Translations under genes and position numbers: made by a program
Notes under the pieces: model-generated
Told to the model about the DNA's origin: nothing
Database searches by the model: none
What the model saw: only the letters and a program-made list of their open reading frames with translations
Assembly (NCBI RefSeq): GCF_900120295.1
Contig: NZ_LT635470.1
Location: forward strand, 1 to 64,000
From: Blautia sp. Marseille-P3201T
Lineage (GTDB): Bacteria > Bacillota > Clostridia > Lachnospirales > Lachnospiraceae
Direction of reading: 5' to 3'
Length of the DNA: 64,000 nt
Shown: positions 7,668 to 16,892 of the stretch, in pieces
Layout: each line of letters opens with the position of its first letter
Position numbering within the stretch: the stretch's first letter is position 1

Positions 7668-9848
7668 ATGAAAGCACTGGTATTGGCAGAAAAGCCTTCT
7701 GTTGCCAGAGATATTGCAAGAGTTTTAAAATGTGGTAAAAAGCAGAATGGAGCACTGGAAGGAGAAAAGTATATAGTTACATGGGCTCTGGGGCATTTGG
7801 TAACTTTAGCAGATCCGGAAGAATACGATAAGAAATATAAAGAGTGGAATTTAGAATACCTTCCTATGCTGCCTAAGAAAATGGATTTAGTTGTTATTAA
7901 ACAGACTGCAAAACAATATCAGGCAGTGAAAACCCAGTTGTATCGAAAAGATGTAAATGAAATTATTATCGCAACAGATGCGGGGCGTGAAGGTGAACTG
8001 GTTGCCAGATGGATTTTGGAGAAAGCCGGATGTAGAAAACCTGTGAAGCGTCTTTGGATTTCGTCTGTCACAGATAAAGCTATTAAAGAAGGATTTGCAC
8101 ATTTAAGACCGGGAAAAGATTATGAAAATCTGTATGCGGCAGCTGTATCAAGGGCAGAAGCCGATTGGCTGGTAGGTATCAATGCTACAAGAGCGCTGAC
8201 CTGCAAGTATAATGCTCAGCTTTCCTGTGGACGTGTACAGACACCTACTTTGGCAATGATAGCCAAAAGAGAAGAGGAAATTCGAAAGTTTCAGCCGGAA
8301 GAATTTTATGGCATTACTTTAAAAGCTGGAAATATGCGCTGGAAATGGCAGGATAAAAAAAGTAACAGTACACGTTCTTTTCATAAGGAAAGAATGGAAA
8401 ATATAAAAAATGCAGTAAACAGTGACTTATTAAAAGTTGTTTCTGTGGAGAAAAAGAGTAAGAGAATACCTGCTCCGGGACTTTATGATTTAACAGAACT
8501 GCAAAGAGATGCTAATAAAAAATTTGGTTTTTCTGCAAAGGAAACCTTGAATATTATGCAGCGGCTTTATGAAAATCATAAGGTGCTTACATACCCCAGA
8601 ACAGACTCCAGATATATTGGAACAGATATTGTTCCTACGATTAAAGAGCGATTAAAGGCATGTGCAGTAGGACCGTATAAAAAAATAGCGGGAATGCTTT
8701 CGATGAAGCCCGTGAAAGGGAACGCTTCTTTTGTAGATAACAAGAAAGTCAGTGATCATCACGCAATTATTCCTACAGAGCAGTTTGTACAGTTAGAGCA
8801 TATGACCAGTGAGGAACGCAAAATTTACGACTTAGTTGTTCGAAGATTTTTCAGTGTATTATATCCTCCATTTGAGTATGAACAGACTACCATGAAAGCA
8901 GAAGTGTCAGGAGAAATATTTACAGCACAGGGAAAAATTGTAAAAAATATTGGCTGGAAAGAGGCTTATGAAGGAACATGGTCAGAAGAAGATGAAGAAG
9001 AATTTCAAAAGCTTTCGGAACTGAAAGTGGGAGAAACACTGAAAATAGAGCAAGCAGAGCTGACTGTAGGAAAAACGAAGCCACCGGCAGCATTTACAGA
9101 AGCAACGTTACTTTCTGCTATGGAAAATCCTGTAAAGTATATGGAAACACAGGATAAAAAAGCAGCCAAAACTCTGGGTGAAACAGGTGGTCTTGGAACT
9201 GTTGCCACAAGAGCCGATATTATTGAGAAGCTTTTTCATACATTTCTTATGGAAAAGAAAGGAAATGAAATCCATATTACATCTAAAGCAAAACAGCTTT
9301 TAGAATTGGTTCCTGAGGATTTAAAAAAGCCGGAACTTACAGCGGATTGGGAAATGAAACTGTCTAAAATTGCAGAAGGAAAGTTGAATAAGGATGTCTT
9401 TTTAAAAGAAATCTCTGCATATACAGAAGACATTACGGCAGAAATAAAAGGTGCAAACGGTACATTCCGCCATGACAATCTGACAAACACAAAATGTCCT
9501 GTATGTGGAAAACGTATGTTGGCCGTCAATGGGAAAAACAGTAAAATGTTGGTTTGTCAGGACAGAGAATGTGGACACAGGGAGACAATTTCCAGACTGA
9601 CAAATGCCAGATGTCCAAATTGTCACAGAAAAATGGAGATGTATGTAAAAGGAAAAGAAGATACTTTTATCTGTGCTACTTGTGGATATAAGGAAAAACT
9701 GTCCAGCTTTAAACAACGCAGGGAAAAGGAAGGAGCTGGAGTCAGTAAAAAAGATGTACAGAGATATTTGAATAAGCAGAAAAAAGAAGCGCAGGAGCCA
9801 ATAAATAATGCGTTTGCAGATGCATTTGCAAAACTAAATTTAAAATAA
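7668..9848 (+). CDS. topB: DNA topoisomerase III
   Basis: A 726-residue type IA topoisomerase. The Toprim domain has AEKPSVA (7-13) and DAGREGE (104-110). The catalytic tyrosine is in VLTYPRTDSRYIG (Tyr ~309). SCGRVQTPTLAM (about 186-197) is typical of TopB. The C-terminus has two zinc-ribbon-like Cys motifs (CPVCGKR...CGHRE and CPNCHRK...CATCGYKE). The enzyme decatenates and relaxes negatively supercoiled DNA through single-strand passage. It starts 17 bp after aroF with GGAGG, so it may be read from the same transcript, although the functions are unrelated. A terminator follows. Confidence 0.95.
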   Translation: MKALVLAEKPSVARDIARVLKCGKKQNGALEGEKYIVTWALGHLVTLADPEEYDKKYKEWNLEYLPMLPKKMDLVVIKQTAKQYQAVKTQLYRKDVNEIIIATDAGREGELVARWILEKAGCRKPVKRLWISSVTDKAIKEGFAHLRPGKDYENLYAAAVSRAEADWLVGINATRALTCKYNAQLSCGRVQTPTLAMIAKREEEIRKFQPEEFYGITLKAGNMRWKWQDKKSNSTRSFHKERMENIKNAVNSDLLKVVSVEKKSKRIPAPGLYDLTELQRDANKKFGFSAKETLNIMQRLYENHKVLTYPRTDSRYIGTDIVPTIKERLKACAVGPYKKIAGMLSMKPVKGNASFVDNKKVSDHHAIIPTEQFVQLEHMTSEERKIYDLVVRRFFSVLYPPFEYEQTTMKAEVSGEIFTAQGKIVKNIGWKEAYEGTWSEEDEEEFQKLSELKVGETLKIEQAELTVGKTKPPAAFTEATLLSAMENPVKYMETQDKKAAKTLGETGGLGTVATRADIIEKLFHTFLMEKKGNEIHITSKAKQLLELVPEDLKKPELTADWEMKLSKIAEGKLNKDVFLKEISAYTEDITAEIKGANGTFRHDNLTNTKCPVCGKRMLAVNGKNSKMLVCQDRECGHRETISRLTNARCPNCHRKMEMYVKGKEDTFICATCGYKEKLSSFKQRREKEGAGVSKKDVQRYLNKQKKEAQEPINNAFADAFAKLNLK

Positions 9849-9854
9849 ACAAGA

Positions 9855-9886
9855 AGAGATTGTCCAAAATGTGGCAATCTCTTTTT
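9855..9886 (+). terminator. intrinsic terminator after topB
   Basis: AGAGATTG (9855-9862) pairs with CAATCTCT (9875-9882), with an inner CC/GG extension, followed by TTTTT. The 3' arm contains AATGTGGCAATCT, a motif shared with other terminators in the window. Confidence 0.85.
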
Positions 9887-9918
9887 CTGTTATATACCCC
9901 AATTTATAAAAATTTTTC

Positions 9919-9947
9919 TTGTCATTGCAGATTTTGTGTGCTAATAT
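9919..9947 (+). promoter_or_regulatory. probable promoter of the citrate synthase gene
   Basis: TTGTCA (9919-9924) and TAATAT (9942-9947) spaced by 17 bp, about 38 bp upstream of the start codon. Confidence 0.5.
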
Positions 9948-9985
9948 GATACCACACTAAAGTAAGGCGGAAAGGGGAATGATAT

Positions 9986-11350
9986 ATGTCAGGATTTAAT
10001 ATGAAAGTTACACCGGAAATTGAGCAGCTTACCAAGCTTTGTAAAGAAAACAGTATCATAGATACAGATTTATATCAAAAATATGATGTCAAAAGAGGAC
10101 TAAGAGACTTAAATGGAAGAGGTGTGCTGGCCGGGTTGACTCAGATTTCTAATATTGTACAGAAAAAAATAGTAGATGGCAAAGAAATTCCCTGTGATGG
10201 TGAATTATATTATAGAGGAATTAACATTGTAGACTTGACAGACGGATTTTTAAAGGAACAGAGATTTGGCTTTGAGGAAGCTGCTTATTTATTGCTTTTT
10301 GGGAAATTACCAAATAAAGAGCAGTGGAAGGAATTTAGTGAAATTCTGGCAAATCAGAGAGAGCTTCCAACTAATTTTGTCAGAGATGTTATTATGAAAG
10401 CACCCAGTCAAGATATGATGAATACACTTTCCAGAAGTGTATTGACTTTATATTCTTATGATGAAAATCCGGAAGACATTTCTTTACCAAATGTATTACG
10501 TCAATGTATCAATTTAATCAGCGTTTTCCCAATGTTGTCTGTGTATGGATATCAGGCACATGAACACTATAACAGAGACGGAAGTCTCTATATACATAAT
10601 CCAAGAAAAGACTTATCAACAGCAGAAAATATTCTTTTAATGCTGCGTGCAGATAAGCAGTATACCCCATTGGAAGCACAGATTTTAGATTTGGCGCTGG
10701 TACTGCACATGGAGCATGGCGGTGGTAACAACTCTACCTTTACAACACATGTAGTGTCTTCTTCGGGAACAGATACCTATTCCACCATAGCGGCTGCGTT
10801 AGGATCTTTAAAAGGACCAAAGCATGGCGGCGCCAATATTAAGGTAGTCAGTATGTTTCAGGATATGAAAGAAAATTTAAAAGATTGGACAGATGAAGAA
10901 GAGATAGAAAATTATTTGACAAAACTTTTGCATAAAGAAGCTTTTGATAAGAGGGGGCTGATTTATGGAATGGGGCATGCGGTATATACTATTTCAGACC
11001 CAAGAGCACAGATTTTCAAAAGGTTTGTAGAAAAACTGGCAAAGGAAAAGGGAAGAAGTGCAGATTACGATCTCTATGCGAGGGTAGAACGTCTGGCACC
11101 ACAGGTGATTGCAAGAGAGAGAAGAATTTACAAAGGAGTCAGTGCAAATGTAGACTTTTACAGTGGGTTTGTGTACAGTATGCTGGGGCTTCCTATTGAA
11201 CTTTATACACCAATGTTTGCCATTGCACGTATAGTAGGATGGAGCGCTCACCGAATGGAGGAATTAATTAATACTGATAAAATTATTCGTCCTGCATACA
11301 AAAATATACTAGAAACACAAAAATATTCTCCTTTGCAGGATCGGATTTGA
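9986..11350 (+). CDS. gltA: citrate synthase
   Basis: Condenses acetyl-CoA and oxaloacetate to citrate. At 454 residues it belongs to the longer clostridial branch of the citrate synthase family. The catalytic residues of the family are visible: GPKHGGAN (His ~280), GMGHAVY (His ~331) and NVDFYSG (Asp ~390). AAAGGGG precedes the ATG. No aconitase or isocitrate dehydrogenase gene is adjacent. In fermentative Clostridia it usually serves glutamate synthesis rather than a full TCA cycle. 2-Methylcitrate synthase is the alternative within the family, but no propionate genes are nearby. Confidence 0.9.
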   Translation: MSGFNMKVTPEIEQLTKLCKENSIIDTDLYQKYDVKRGLRDLNGRGVLAGLTQISNIVQKKIVDGKEIPCDGELYYRGINIVDLTDGFLKEQRFGFEEAAYLLLFGKLPNKEQWKEFSEILANQRELPTNFVRDVIMKAPSQDMMNTLSRSVLTLYSYDENPEDISLPNVLRQCINLISVFPMLSVYGYQAHEHYNRDGSLYIHNPRKDLSTAENILLMLRADKQYTPLEAQILDLALVLHMEHGGGNNSTFTTHVVSSSGTDTYSTIAAALGSLKGPKHGGANIKVVSMFQDMKENLKDWTDEEEIENYLTKLLHKEAFDKRGLIYGMGHAVYTISDPRAQIFKRFVEKLAKEKGRSADYDLYARVERLAPQVIARERRIYKGVSANVDFYSGFVYSMLGLPIELYTPMFAIARIVGWSAHRMEELINTDKIIRPAYKNILETQKYSPLQDRI

Positions 11351-11406
11351 CAAACTATATGCTCACCTGTTACTATTGAAGAAACAGGGAAGAAAGGGCA
11401 AAAGAG

Positions 11407-11916
11407 ATGTTTAAAAAATTTTTTCCGGATGTATATATGGAGTCTACCTATAAAATTGATTTTCAAAAACTTTATGAAGAGGGATATCGAGGTGTTATCT
11501 TTGACATAGACAATACATTAGTGCCGCATGGTGAACCGGCAGATGAAAGAGCTGTTGCACTGTTTGAAAATTTAAAGAAAATTGGTTTTCAGTGTTGCCT
11601 TTTATCTAATAATCAGTATGAAAGAGTCAGTTCTTTTAATGACAAAGTACAGGTGCAGTTTATTGAGAATGCCCATAAGCCTTCCAGAAAAAATTATCAA
11701 AAGGCAATGGAAATTATGGGGACATCTGCAAAAGACACGGTTTTTGTAGGCGATCAGCTTTTTACAGATGTTTATGGTGCAAAGAGAACGGGAATTTATA
11801 ATATTTTAGTAAAGCCAATTCATCCGAAGGAAGAAATTCAGATTGTTTTCAAGCGAAAATTGGAGAAAATCGTACTTTATTTCTATGAGAAAGAGCAAAA
11901 GAAAAAAGAAAGATAA
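11407..11916 (+). CDS. yqeG: YqeG family HAD-IIIA phosphatase
   Basis: A 169-residue HAD-superfamily protein. Motif I is IFDIDNTLVPHG (about 35-46), motif II LLSNN, and motif III/IV KPSRKNYQKAM with VFVGDQLFTDVYGAKRTG. This pattern and length are those of YqeG, a conserved Firmicutes phosphatase; homologues include phosphatidylglycerophosphate phosphatases, but the substrate here is not certain. It lies about 55 bp after citrate synthase and before EF-P, which has its own promoter. Confidence 0.88.
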   Translation: MFKKFFPDVYMESTYKIDFQKLYEEGYRGVIFDIDNTLVPHGEPADERAVALFENLKKIGFQCCLLSNNQYERVSSFNDKVQVQFIENAHKPSRKNYQKAMEIMGTSAKDTVFVGDQLFTDVYGAKRTGIYNILVKPIHPKEEIQIVFKRKLEKIVLYFYEKEQKKKER

Positions 11917-11923
11917 AAAATAG

Positions 11924-11952
11924 TTGAAAATTGTGCGGATGTATTATAGAAT
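11924..11952 (+). promoter_or_regulatory. promoter of efp
   Basis: TTGAAA (11924-11929) and TAGAAT (11947-11952) with 17-bp spacing. The predicted leader carries a stable hairpin, GGAAAAACC / GGGTTTTCC with a GAA loop (11963-11983), before the ribosome site. Confidence 0.6.
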
Positions 11953-12012
11953 GAAGTATAGTGGAAAAACCGAAGGGTTTTCCCAATGGACGAAATAAGG
12001 AGGAATATCATT

Positions 12013-12570
12013 ATGATATCAGCAGGAGATTTTAAAAACGGTCTCACACTGGAAATTGATGGTAATGTAGTACAGATTATGGAATTCCAGCACGTTAAAC
12101 CAGGTAAGGGTGCTGCATTCGTTAGAACAAAATTAAAAAATGTTATCAGTGGTGGAATTATTGAAAAAACATTCAGACCAACTGAAAAATTCCCACAGGC
12201 ACGTATTGAACGTGTGGATATGCAGTATTTATACAATGATGGTGATTTGTATAACTTCATGAACAATGAAACTTATGATCAGATTGCTATTGCTCAGGAT
12301 ACAGTTGGAGACGCTTTAAAATTCGTTAAAGAAAACGAAACAGTAAAAGTATGTTCCTATAACGGAAGCGTATTTGCTATTGAGCCACCATTATTTGTAG
12401 AGTTGGAAATTACAGAAACAGAACCTGGATTTGCAGGAAACACAGCACAGGGTGCTACAAAACCTGCAGTTGTTGAAACAGGCGCTACTGTATACGTTCC
12501 TTTATTTGTAAACCAGGGTGACGTTATTAAAATTGATACAAGAACAGGTGAATATCTGTCCAGAGTATAA
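12013..12570 (+). CDS. efp: translation elongation factor P
   Basis: A 185-residue EF-P, the usual length. It has the N-terminal KOW-like domain, the conserved loop [10 protein letters not shown] whose Lys (about 32) contacts the peptidyl-transferase centre, two OB domains and the C-terminal signature [20 protein letters not shown] rescues ribosomes stalled on polyproline. The start at 12013 is set by AAGGAGG nine bases upstream; an in-frame upstream ATG at 11986 precedes that site and is unlikely. No modification enzyme gene is adjacent. Confidence 0.96.
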   Translation: MISAGDFKNGLTLEIDGNVVQIMEFQHVKPGKGAAFVRTKLKNVISGGIIEKTFRPTEKFPQARIERVDMQYLYNDGDLYNFMNNETYDQIAIAQDTVGDALKFVKENETVKVCSYNGSVFAIEPPLFVELEITETEPGFAGNTAQGATKPAVVETGATVYVPLFVNQGDVIKIDTRTGEYLSRV

Positions 12571-12578
12571 GACACATA

Positions 12579-12615
12579 AAGTATATCGAAGCAGTTTAGC
12601 TGTTTCGATATACTT
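12579..12615 (+). other. 16-bp hairpin downstream of efp
   Basis: AAGTATATCGAAGCAG (12579-12594) and CTGTTTCGATATACTT (12600-12615) form a 16-bp stem with one G-U pair and a TTTAG loop, nine bases after the efp stop codon. It is not followed by a T-run, so it is better seen as an mRNA 3'-end stabiliser or a terminator with a poor tail. Confidence 0.6.
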
Positions 12616-12792
12616 CGATAAAAAATTTAAATTCTAAAATTCTATTTCAAGATTAAAATTCATTTCACATTCGTGATTTTATTCCAAAACAAAGATATTT
12701 TAAAAAGATATTATGTGGTATGGAGAAATTCTGTCTTTTTACATTCTCTGTGCTGCTTAATATAAAAAATAATTAAGAAAAGGAGAATGTAT

Positions 12793-13668
12793 ATGGAGTA
12801 TGAAACATTCAAAGAGGCCGTAATGGACCTTTTAACAGAAAAGACTGGAGGAGAAAAATATATTTCGTTGCATCGCGTAGAAAAAAATAACGGAATTGAG
12901 TTGGATGCTCTGGTCATTCGAGACAAAAGAGATAAAATAGCACCTATGATTTATCTAAAGCCTTTTTACGTGGATTTCCAAGGGGGGCTTTCTTTGGAGG
13001 AAATAGCAGTGCAGATTTTACAGTTGTCAGTAACGGAGAAACAGGAGGAATTTTCATTGGCGGATTTTGAAGATTACAGGAAGGCAAGGACAAGGGTATA
13101 TTATAAGCTGGTAAATTATGATATGAATAAACGAAAGCTTCAATATATGCCACACATGAAATATTTGGATTTGGCAGTGGTGTTTTATTATCGGCTGGAA
13201 CGTGGAAAATTAAATGGAGCATCGATTGTTATTCATGACTGTAATCTTCATACATGGGGAATTGGAAAAGAACAGCTGGTAAAAGATGCCCTTTTAAATA
13301 CCAGCAGAAAATTACCTTATACTATTCAGGGAATGGAAGCTTTAATTGCCGAGTTAAGTGGAGAACAGCCAAAAATAGCAGGCGAGGAGCTCATGTATAT
13401 TCTGACAAACGAGGAAAAGTACTATGGAGCAGCAGTAATCTTATATCCTCATGTTTTAAATCATATCGCAAAAGTTCTGAAGAAAAATTTCTATATACTC
13501 CCAAGTAGTGTTCATGAATGTATCTTAGTTCCGGATCAGGGACAATATTCTCGTATTGAATTAAAAAATATGGTCAAAGAAGTAAATGACAGTCAGGTAG
13601 AAGATGAAGAAATTTTGTCTTATGAAATCTACTATTACGATTGTAAAAAAGAAGCCCTTATGATGTAG
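12793..13668 (+). CDS. DUF5688 family protein
   Basis: A 291-residue, probably cytoplasmic protein without signal peptide or membrane segment. It resembles DUF5688 proteins, which occur in several copies in Lachnospiraceae; the C-terminal part with FYILPSSVHECILVPD is the recognisable portion. The start at 12793 is preferred because AGGAG lies seven bases upstream; the ATG at 12787 is too close to it. Function is unknown. The pilus operon starts only 25 bp downstream with no intervening terminator, so the two may be co-transcribed. Confidence 0.7.
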   Translation: MEYETFKEAVMDLLTEKTGGEKYISLHRVEKNNGIELDALVIRDKRDKIAPMIYLKPFYVDFQGGLSLEEIAVQILQLSVTEKQEEFSLADFEDYRKARTRVYYKLVNYDMNKRKLQYMPHMKYLDLAVVFYYRLERGKLNGASIVIHDCNLHTWGIGKEQLVKDALLNTSRKLPYTIQGMEALIAELSGEQPKIAGEELMYILTNEEKYYGAAVILYPHVLNHIAKVLKKNFYILPSSVHECILVPDQGQYSRIELKNMVKEVNDSQVEDEEILSYEIYYYDCKKEALMM

Positions 13669-13693
13669 CAAAGAAAAAGAAAGGAGATGCTAC

Positions 13694-16600
13694 ATGAAAG
13701 ATAAGAAAAAATGGAGAAGGAAAGTGCTGGTTTTTGTATTGGCATTGCTGACTTTTACCGGTGTTTTTTTGAAAAACAACATTATGACGCGGGCAGGAAC
13801 TGTTCGGGAAAAAAATTATATAAAAGTATATTATTTGCTTTATGACGGACAGGAAGAAGATGTGTTTTCAAATTTTATTGTGAAGTCACCATGTGAAATA
13901 TTGGAGGACGGAACAATCCGCTCTGTGATTAACCCTAATCCGGAAGTATATGATTACAATGCAAATGGAATTTCTTTAGATGTAGATATTAATCGAGGGA
14001 TGCATTGTTATGGACAAGTGCCGATTACAGAAGAATGTACTTACGATGAAAAAGAGGGATATATAGATATTCCCGGTAAGTATTCAGGGAAAGATTTGAC
14101 AGTTACAGTATGGCAGCCCAGAGACTCTGCTTTTTATACAAATCTTGTACCGGATGAGGTAAAACCTCAGAAAGACAGAAGAAGAAATATTAGTTTTTAT
14201 ACATTTCAGGAAAATTTTCCCAGTGGTACAATACCAGTTTTATTTGCACCAAAGGGCTGCAATCTTGTTACACTTCATGGAGATATTAATAAGGTAAATG
14301 TAGGGGATATCTGGAATTGTAATGCAGATACTTGGTATGTTGCGAACAAATATAATGCTGATTCTTATATATGGGAAGATGTAGAAGGATGCAAGGAATA
14401 TGATAAAAGCTTTTCACAGGGACAGATTGTCAGTATTAAAGACTGTGAAAATCCGATGTTTAACAATATAGGGGGAGCAGGACCGGAAGGAAAGAACTGG
14501 CTGTTTATGGGATGCTTATCCAGTGTGAACAATACATTTCAGGGAGTACCGGTTATTACGAAAATGTATATAGAATGTATTGCAAAGGAAGGGAATTCCG
14601 CTACATTTTTTGTACATGCTGCCTGTAAAGGTCCAAAGGGGCAAAGAGCACAGACAATTGGCGGATTTTTTAAAGCGAGCTTTACACCTCCGTGGATAGA
14701 AGTTTATAAAAAGCCTACGACGAATAAGACAACATGGATAGATGGTAACAAATTTCAGAATGGTTGTGAATGGGCAGAGTGGGCAGTACGCAATAACTCA
14801 TCATATGACTTGGCCGGAGCAAAATATACATTATGGAGCTATGAAACAGGGGAATATTTTCATGAATGTATTGTAACGGATGCTAGTGGTTATGGCTGGT
14901 GTTATGTTCCTTATACGGGAAAATTCATGATAAAGGAAGTATATAACCCGAAAGGGTATATTTTGGATGACCAATGGCATGATATTACAATCACGGAGAA
15001 TAATGCCACTTTTTATCATGATGAGAACATTAAATATGCACAGCTTCGGATACATAAGTCTGCACAAACTGCCACAGATAAGTCTTTAGCCGGAGCAAAG
15101 TATGGGGTATATTGGTATGCAAGCGATATTGAAAATGGTTCTCCAGAATATATTATTACAACAGATGAGAATGGTTACGGAGAGTTAAATGATATTCCCC
15201 TTTGGGATTATTACATACATGAAATAGAGGCACCGGAAGGATTTGGACTGGATACTACAATTTATGAGGCAGACTGTAGAAATGCAGGTACTTATCCCAA
15301 TGTCGGTGTGGATTTATATTCAAAAGAGCCATTAGAAGTAGGAAAAATCACGTTGGAGAAGCAATCTGCAAATCCAGAGTGTACAGATAACAATAATGCT
15401 TATTCTTTAAAAGGAGCAGAATATTCCATATATAGTGATCCGGAATGCACAGATTATATAGATAAGATGATTACAGATGAAAAGGGATATGCAGAAAAAG
15501 AAGGATTGAAGATGGGAACATACTATGTGAAGGAAAGTAAAGCATCCGAAGGATATTACTTGGATAAAACTGTTTACAAGGTAACTCTTCCTGCAAGTTC
15601 GGGGAAATTGGAATATCAGATTACATCAAAAGAAGCTCCACGATTGGAGGCAATAAAAATATTGCTGAAAAAAGTTGATAAAGATACAGGAAATTCCATT
15701 CCTGCAGGACAAGGAAGTTTGAAAGGTGCGGAGTTTATTTTTAAATTTTATAAAGGGGAATATCCAGAGGACACAGATCCGGAAACATTAGGAAAGACGG
15801 TAGATAAGACGTGGGTATTTGCTACGGATAAAAAGGGAGTGATACAGTTTGATAAGAATTTTTTAATCAGCGGAGACAGTTTTTATATGAATGATAAAGG
15901 AATGCCGGCACTTCCTGTTGGAACGTTAGTCATAACAGAAAAGAAGGCGCCAAATGGGTATCACATTAATCCGGTAACGCTTATTAGAAACATAAAACCA
16001 GAAGGAGCAGAAGAAAGTGAAGTTTACGTAACACCGGAAGTTGAGGAAGACAGTGTAAGTATAAAAATTGTTAAGGTGCAGGATGGAACAAAGATACGTA
16101 TTCCGGGTACGGTCTTTCGTCATACCATGCCGGATGGGATAACAAAAGACTATACAACAGATGATAAAGGAGAAATTCAGTTACAAGGGCTGGTTGTAGG
16201 AAAACATCGAGTAGTGGAAATGTCTCCGGCTGAGGGATATTTACCAAATACCAGCGTGTTTGAATTTGAAGTTACCGCAGATAATTATGTACGTGCTCTT
16301 ACAAAAACCACAGAGGATATGGGAGTTTCTTTTGCAAAAGAAGAGAATGGAGATGGTATTTTAACTGTGAAAAATAAATTAGCTCCATTCAAACTGAATA
16401 TCCGTAAAGTAAATAATAAAAATAAGGTATTGGAAGGTGCAGAATTTACCTTATATGAAGATAAAGAGTGCAGAGTGGTAGTTGATAGACAGGTATCAGA
16501 TAAAGATGGAAATCTGTCGTTTAAAAATGTACAGACAGGCAAGGAGTACTATTTAAAAGAGACAAAAGCACCGACAGGGTACAAGCTTCCTATAAATTCA

Positions 16601-16867
16601 GATGGGAGTCCGGTCATTTATAAAATAAAAGTGGAAAGTGATCCAATAAAAAATAGCTTTCTTGTTTACGTGAATGAGAAAGCTTATGATGCCAATTCTA
16701 ATGGTTCTATTATCATTGGCGGTACCAAAAAGGATAGGGAAGTCAATCTTACTGTCGTGAATACAGTAAATGGGAAACTGCCAAATACAGGTTCACACAG
16801 TATGATTTGGATTTTGGCAATGGGAAGTATTTTAATGATTGCTTCTTTAGGAAAGAAGAGAAAATAA
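13694..16867 (+). CDS. LPXTG-anchored SpaA-type surface protein, probable pilus tip adhesin
   Basis: A 1057-residue secreted protein. The signal peptide is basic then hydrophobic (about 1-35). The N-terminal ~330 residues contain many Cys and no domain I recognise. Then come about six SpaA/Cna-B-like domains, each ending in a KExxAPxGY-type E-box: KEVYNPKGY (~414), HEIEAPEGF (~509), VKESKASEGYY (~612), ITEKKAPNGYH (~747), VVEMSPAEGYL (~840) and LKETKAPTGYK (~954). These domains usually form Lys-Asn isopeptide bonds. The C-terminus has LPNTG (1029-1033), a hydrophobic span and KKRK, a sortase signal. Being first and largest in the operon, it is most likely the tip adhesin; its ligand is unknown. 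Confidence 0.9.
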   Translation: MKDKKKWRRKVLVFVLALLTFTGVFLKNNIMTRAGTVREKNYIKVYYLLYDGQEEDVFSNFIVKSPCEILEDGTIRSVINPNPEVYDYNANGISLDVDINRGMHCYGQVPITEECTYDEKEGYIDIPGKYSGKDLTVTVWQPRDSAFYTNLVPDEVKPQKDRRRNISFYTFQENFPSGTIPVLFAPKGCNLVTLHGDINKVNVGDIWNCNADTWYVANKYNADSYIWEDVEGCKEYDKSFSQGQIVSIKDCENPMFNNIGGAGPEGKNWLFMGCLSSVNNTFQGVPVITKMYIECIAKEGNSATFFVHAACKGPKGQRAQTIGGFFKASFTPPWIEVYKKPTTNKTTWIDGNKFQNGCEWAEWAVRNNSSYDLAGAKYTLWSYETGEYFHECIVTDASGYGWCYVPYTGKFMIKEVYNPKGYILDDQWHDITITENNATFYHDENIKYAQLRIHKSAQTATDKSLAGAKYGVYWYASDIENGSPEYIITTDENGYGELNDIPLWDYYIHEIEAPEGFGLDTTIYEADCRNAGTYPNVGVDLYSKEPLEVGKITLEKQSANPECTDNNNAYSLKGAEYSIYSDPECTDYIDKMITDEKGYAEKEGLKMGTYYVKESKASEGYYLDKTVYKVTLPASSGKLEYQITSKEAPRLEAIKILLKKVDKDTGNSIPAGQGSLKGAEFIFKFYKGEYPEDTDPETLGKTVDKTWVFATDKKGVIQFDKNFLISGDSFYMNDKGMPALPVGTLVITEKKAPNGYHINPVTLIRNIKPEGAEESEVYVTPEVEEDSVSIKIVKVQDGTKIRIPGTVFRHTMPDGITKDYTTDDKGEIQLQGLVVGKHRVVEMSPAEGYLPNTSVFEFEVTADNYVRALTKTTEDMGVSFAKEENGDGILTVKNKLAPFKLNIRKVNNKNKVLEGAEFTLYEDKECRVVVDRQVSDKDGNLSFKNVQTGKEYYLKETKAPTGYKLPINSDGSPVIYKIKVESDPIKNSFLVYVNEKAYDANSNGSIIIGGTKKDREVNLTVVNTVNGKLPNTGSHSMIWILAMGSILMIASLGKKRK

Positions 16868-16892
16868 TGAGATAATGAAAAGAGGAAAAATA

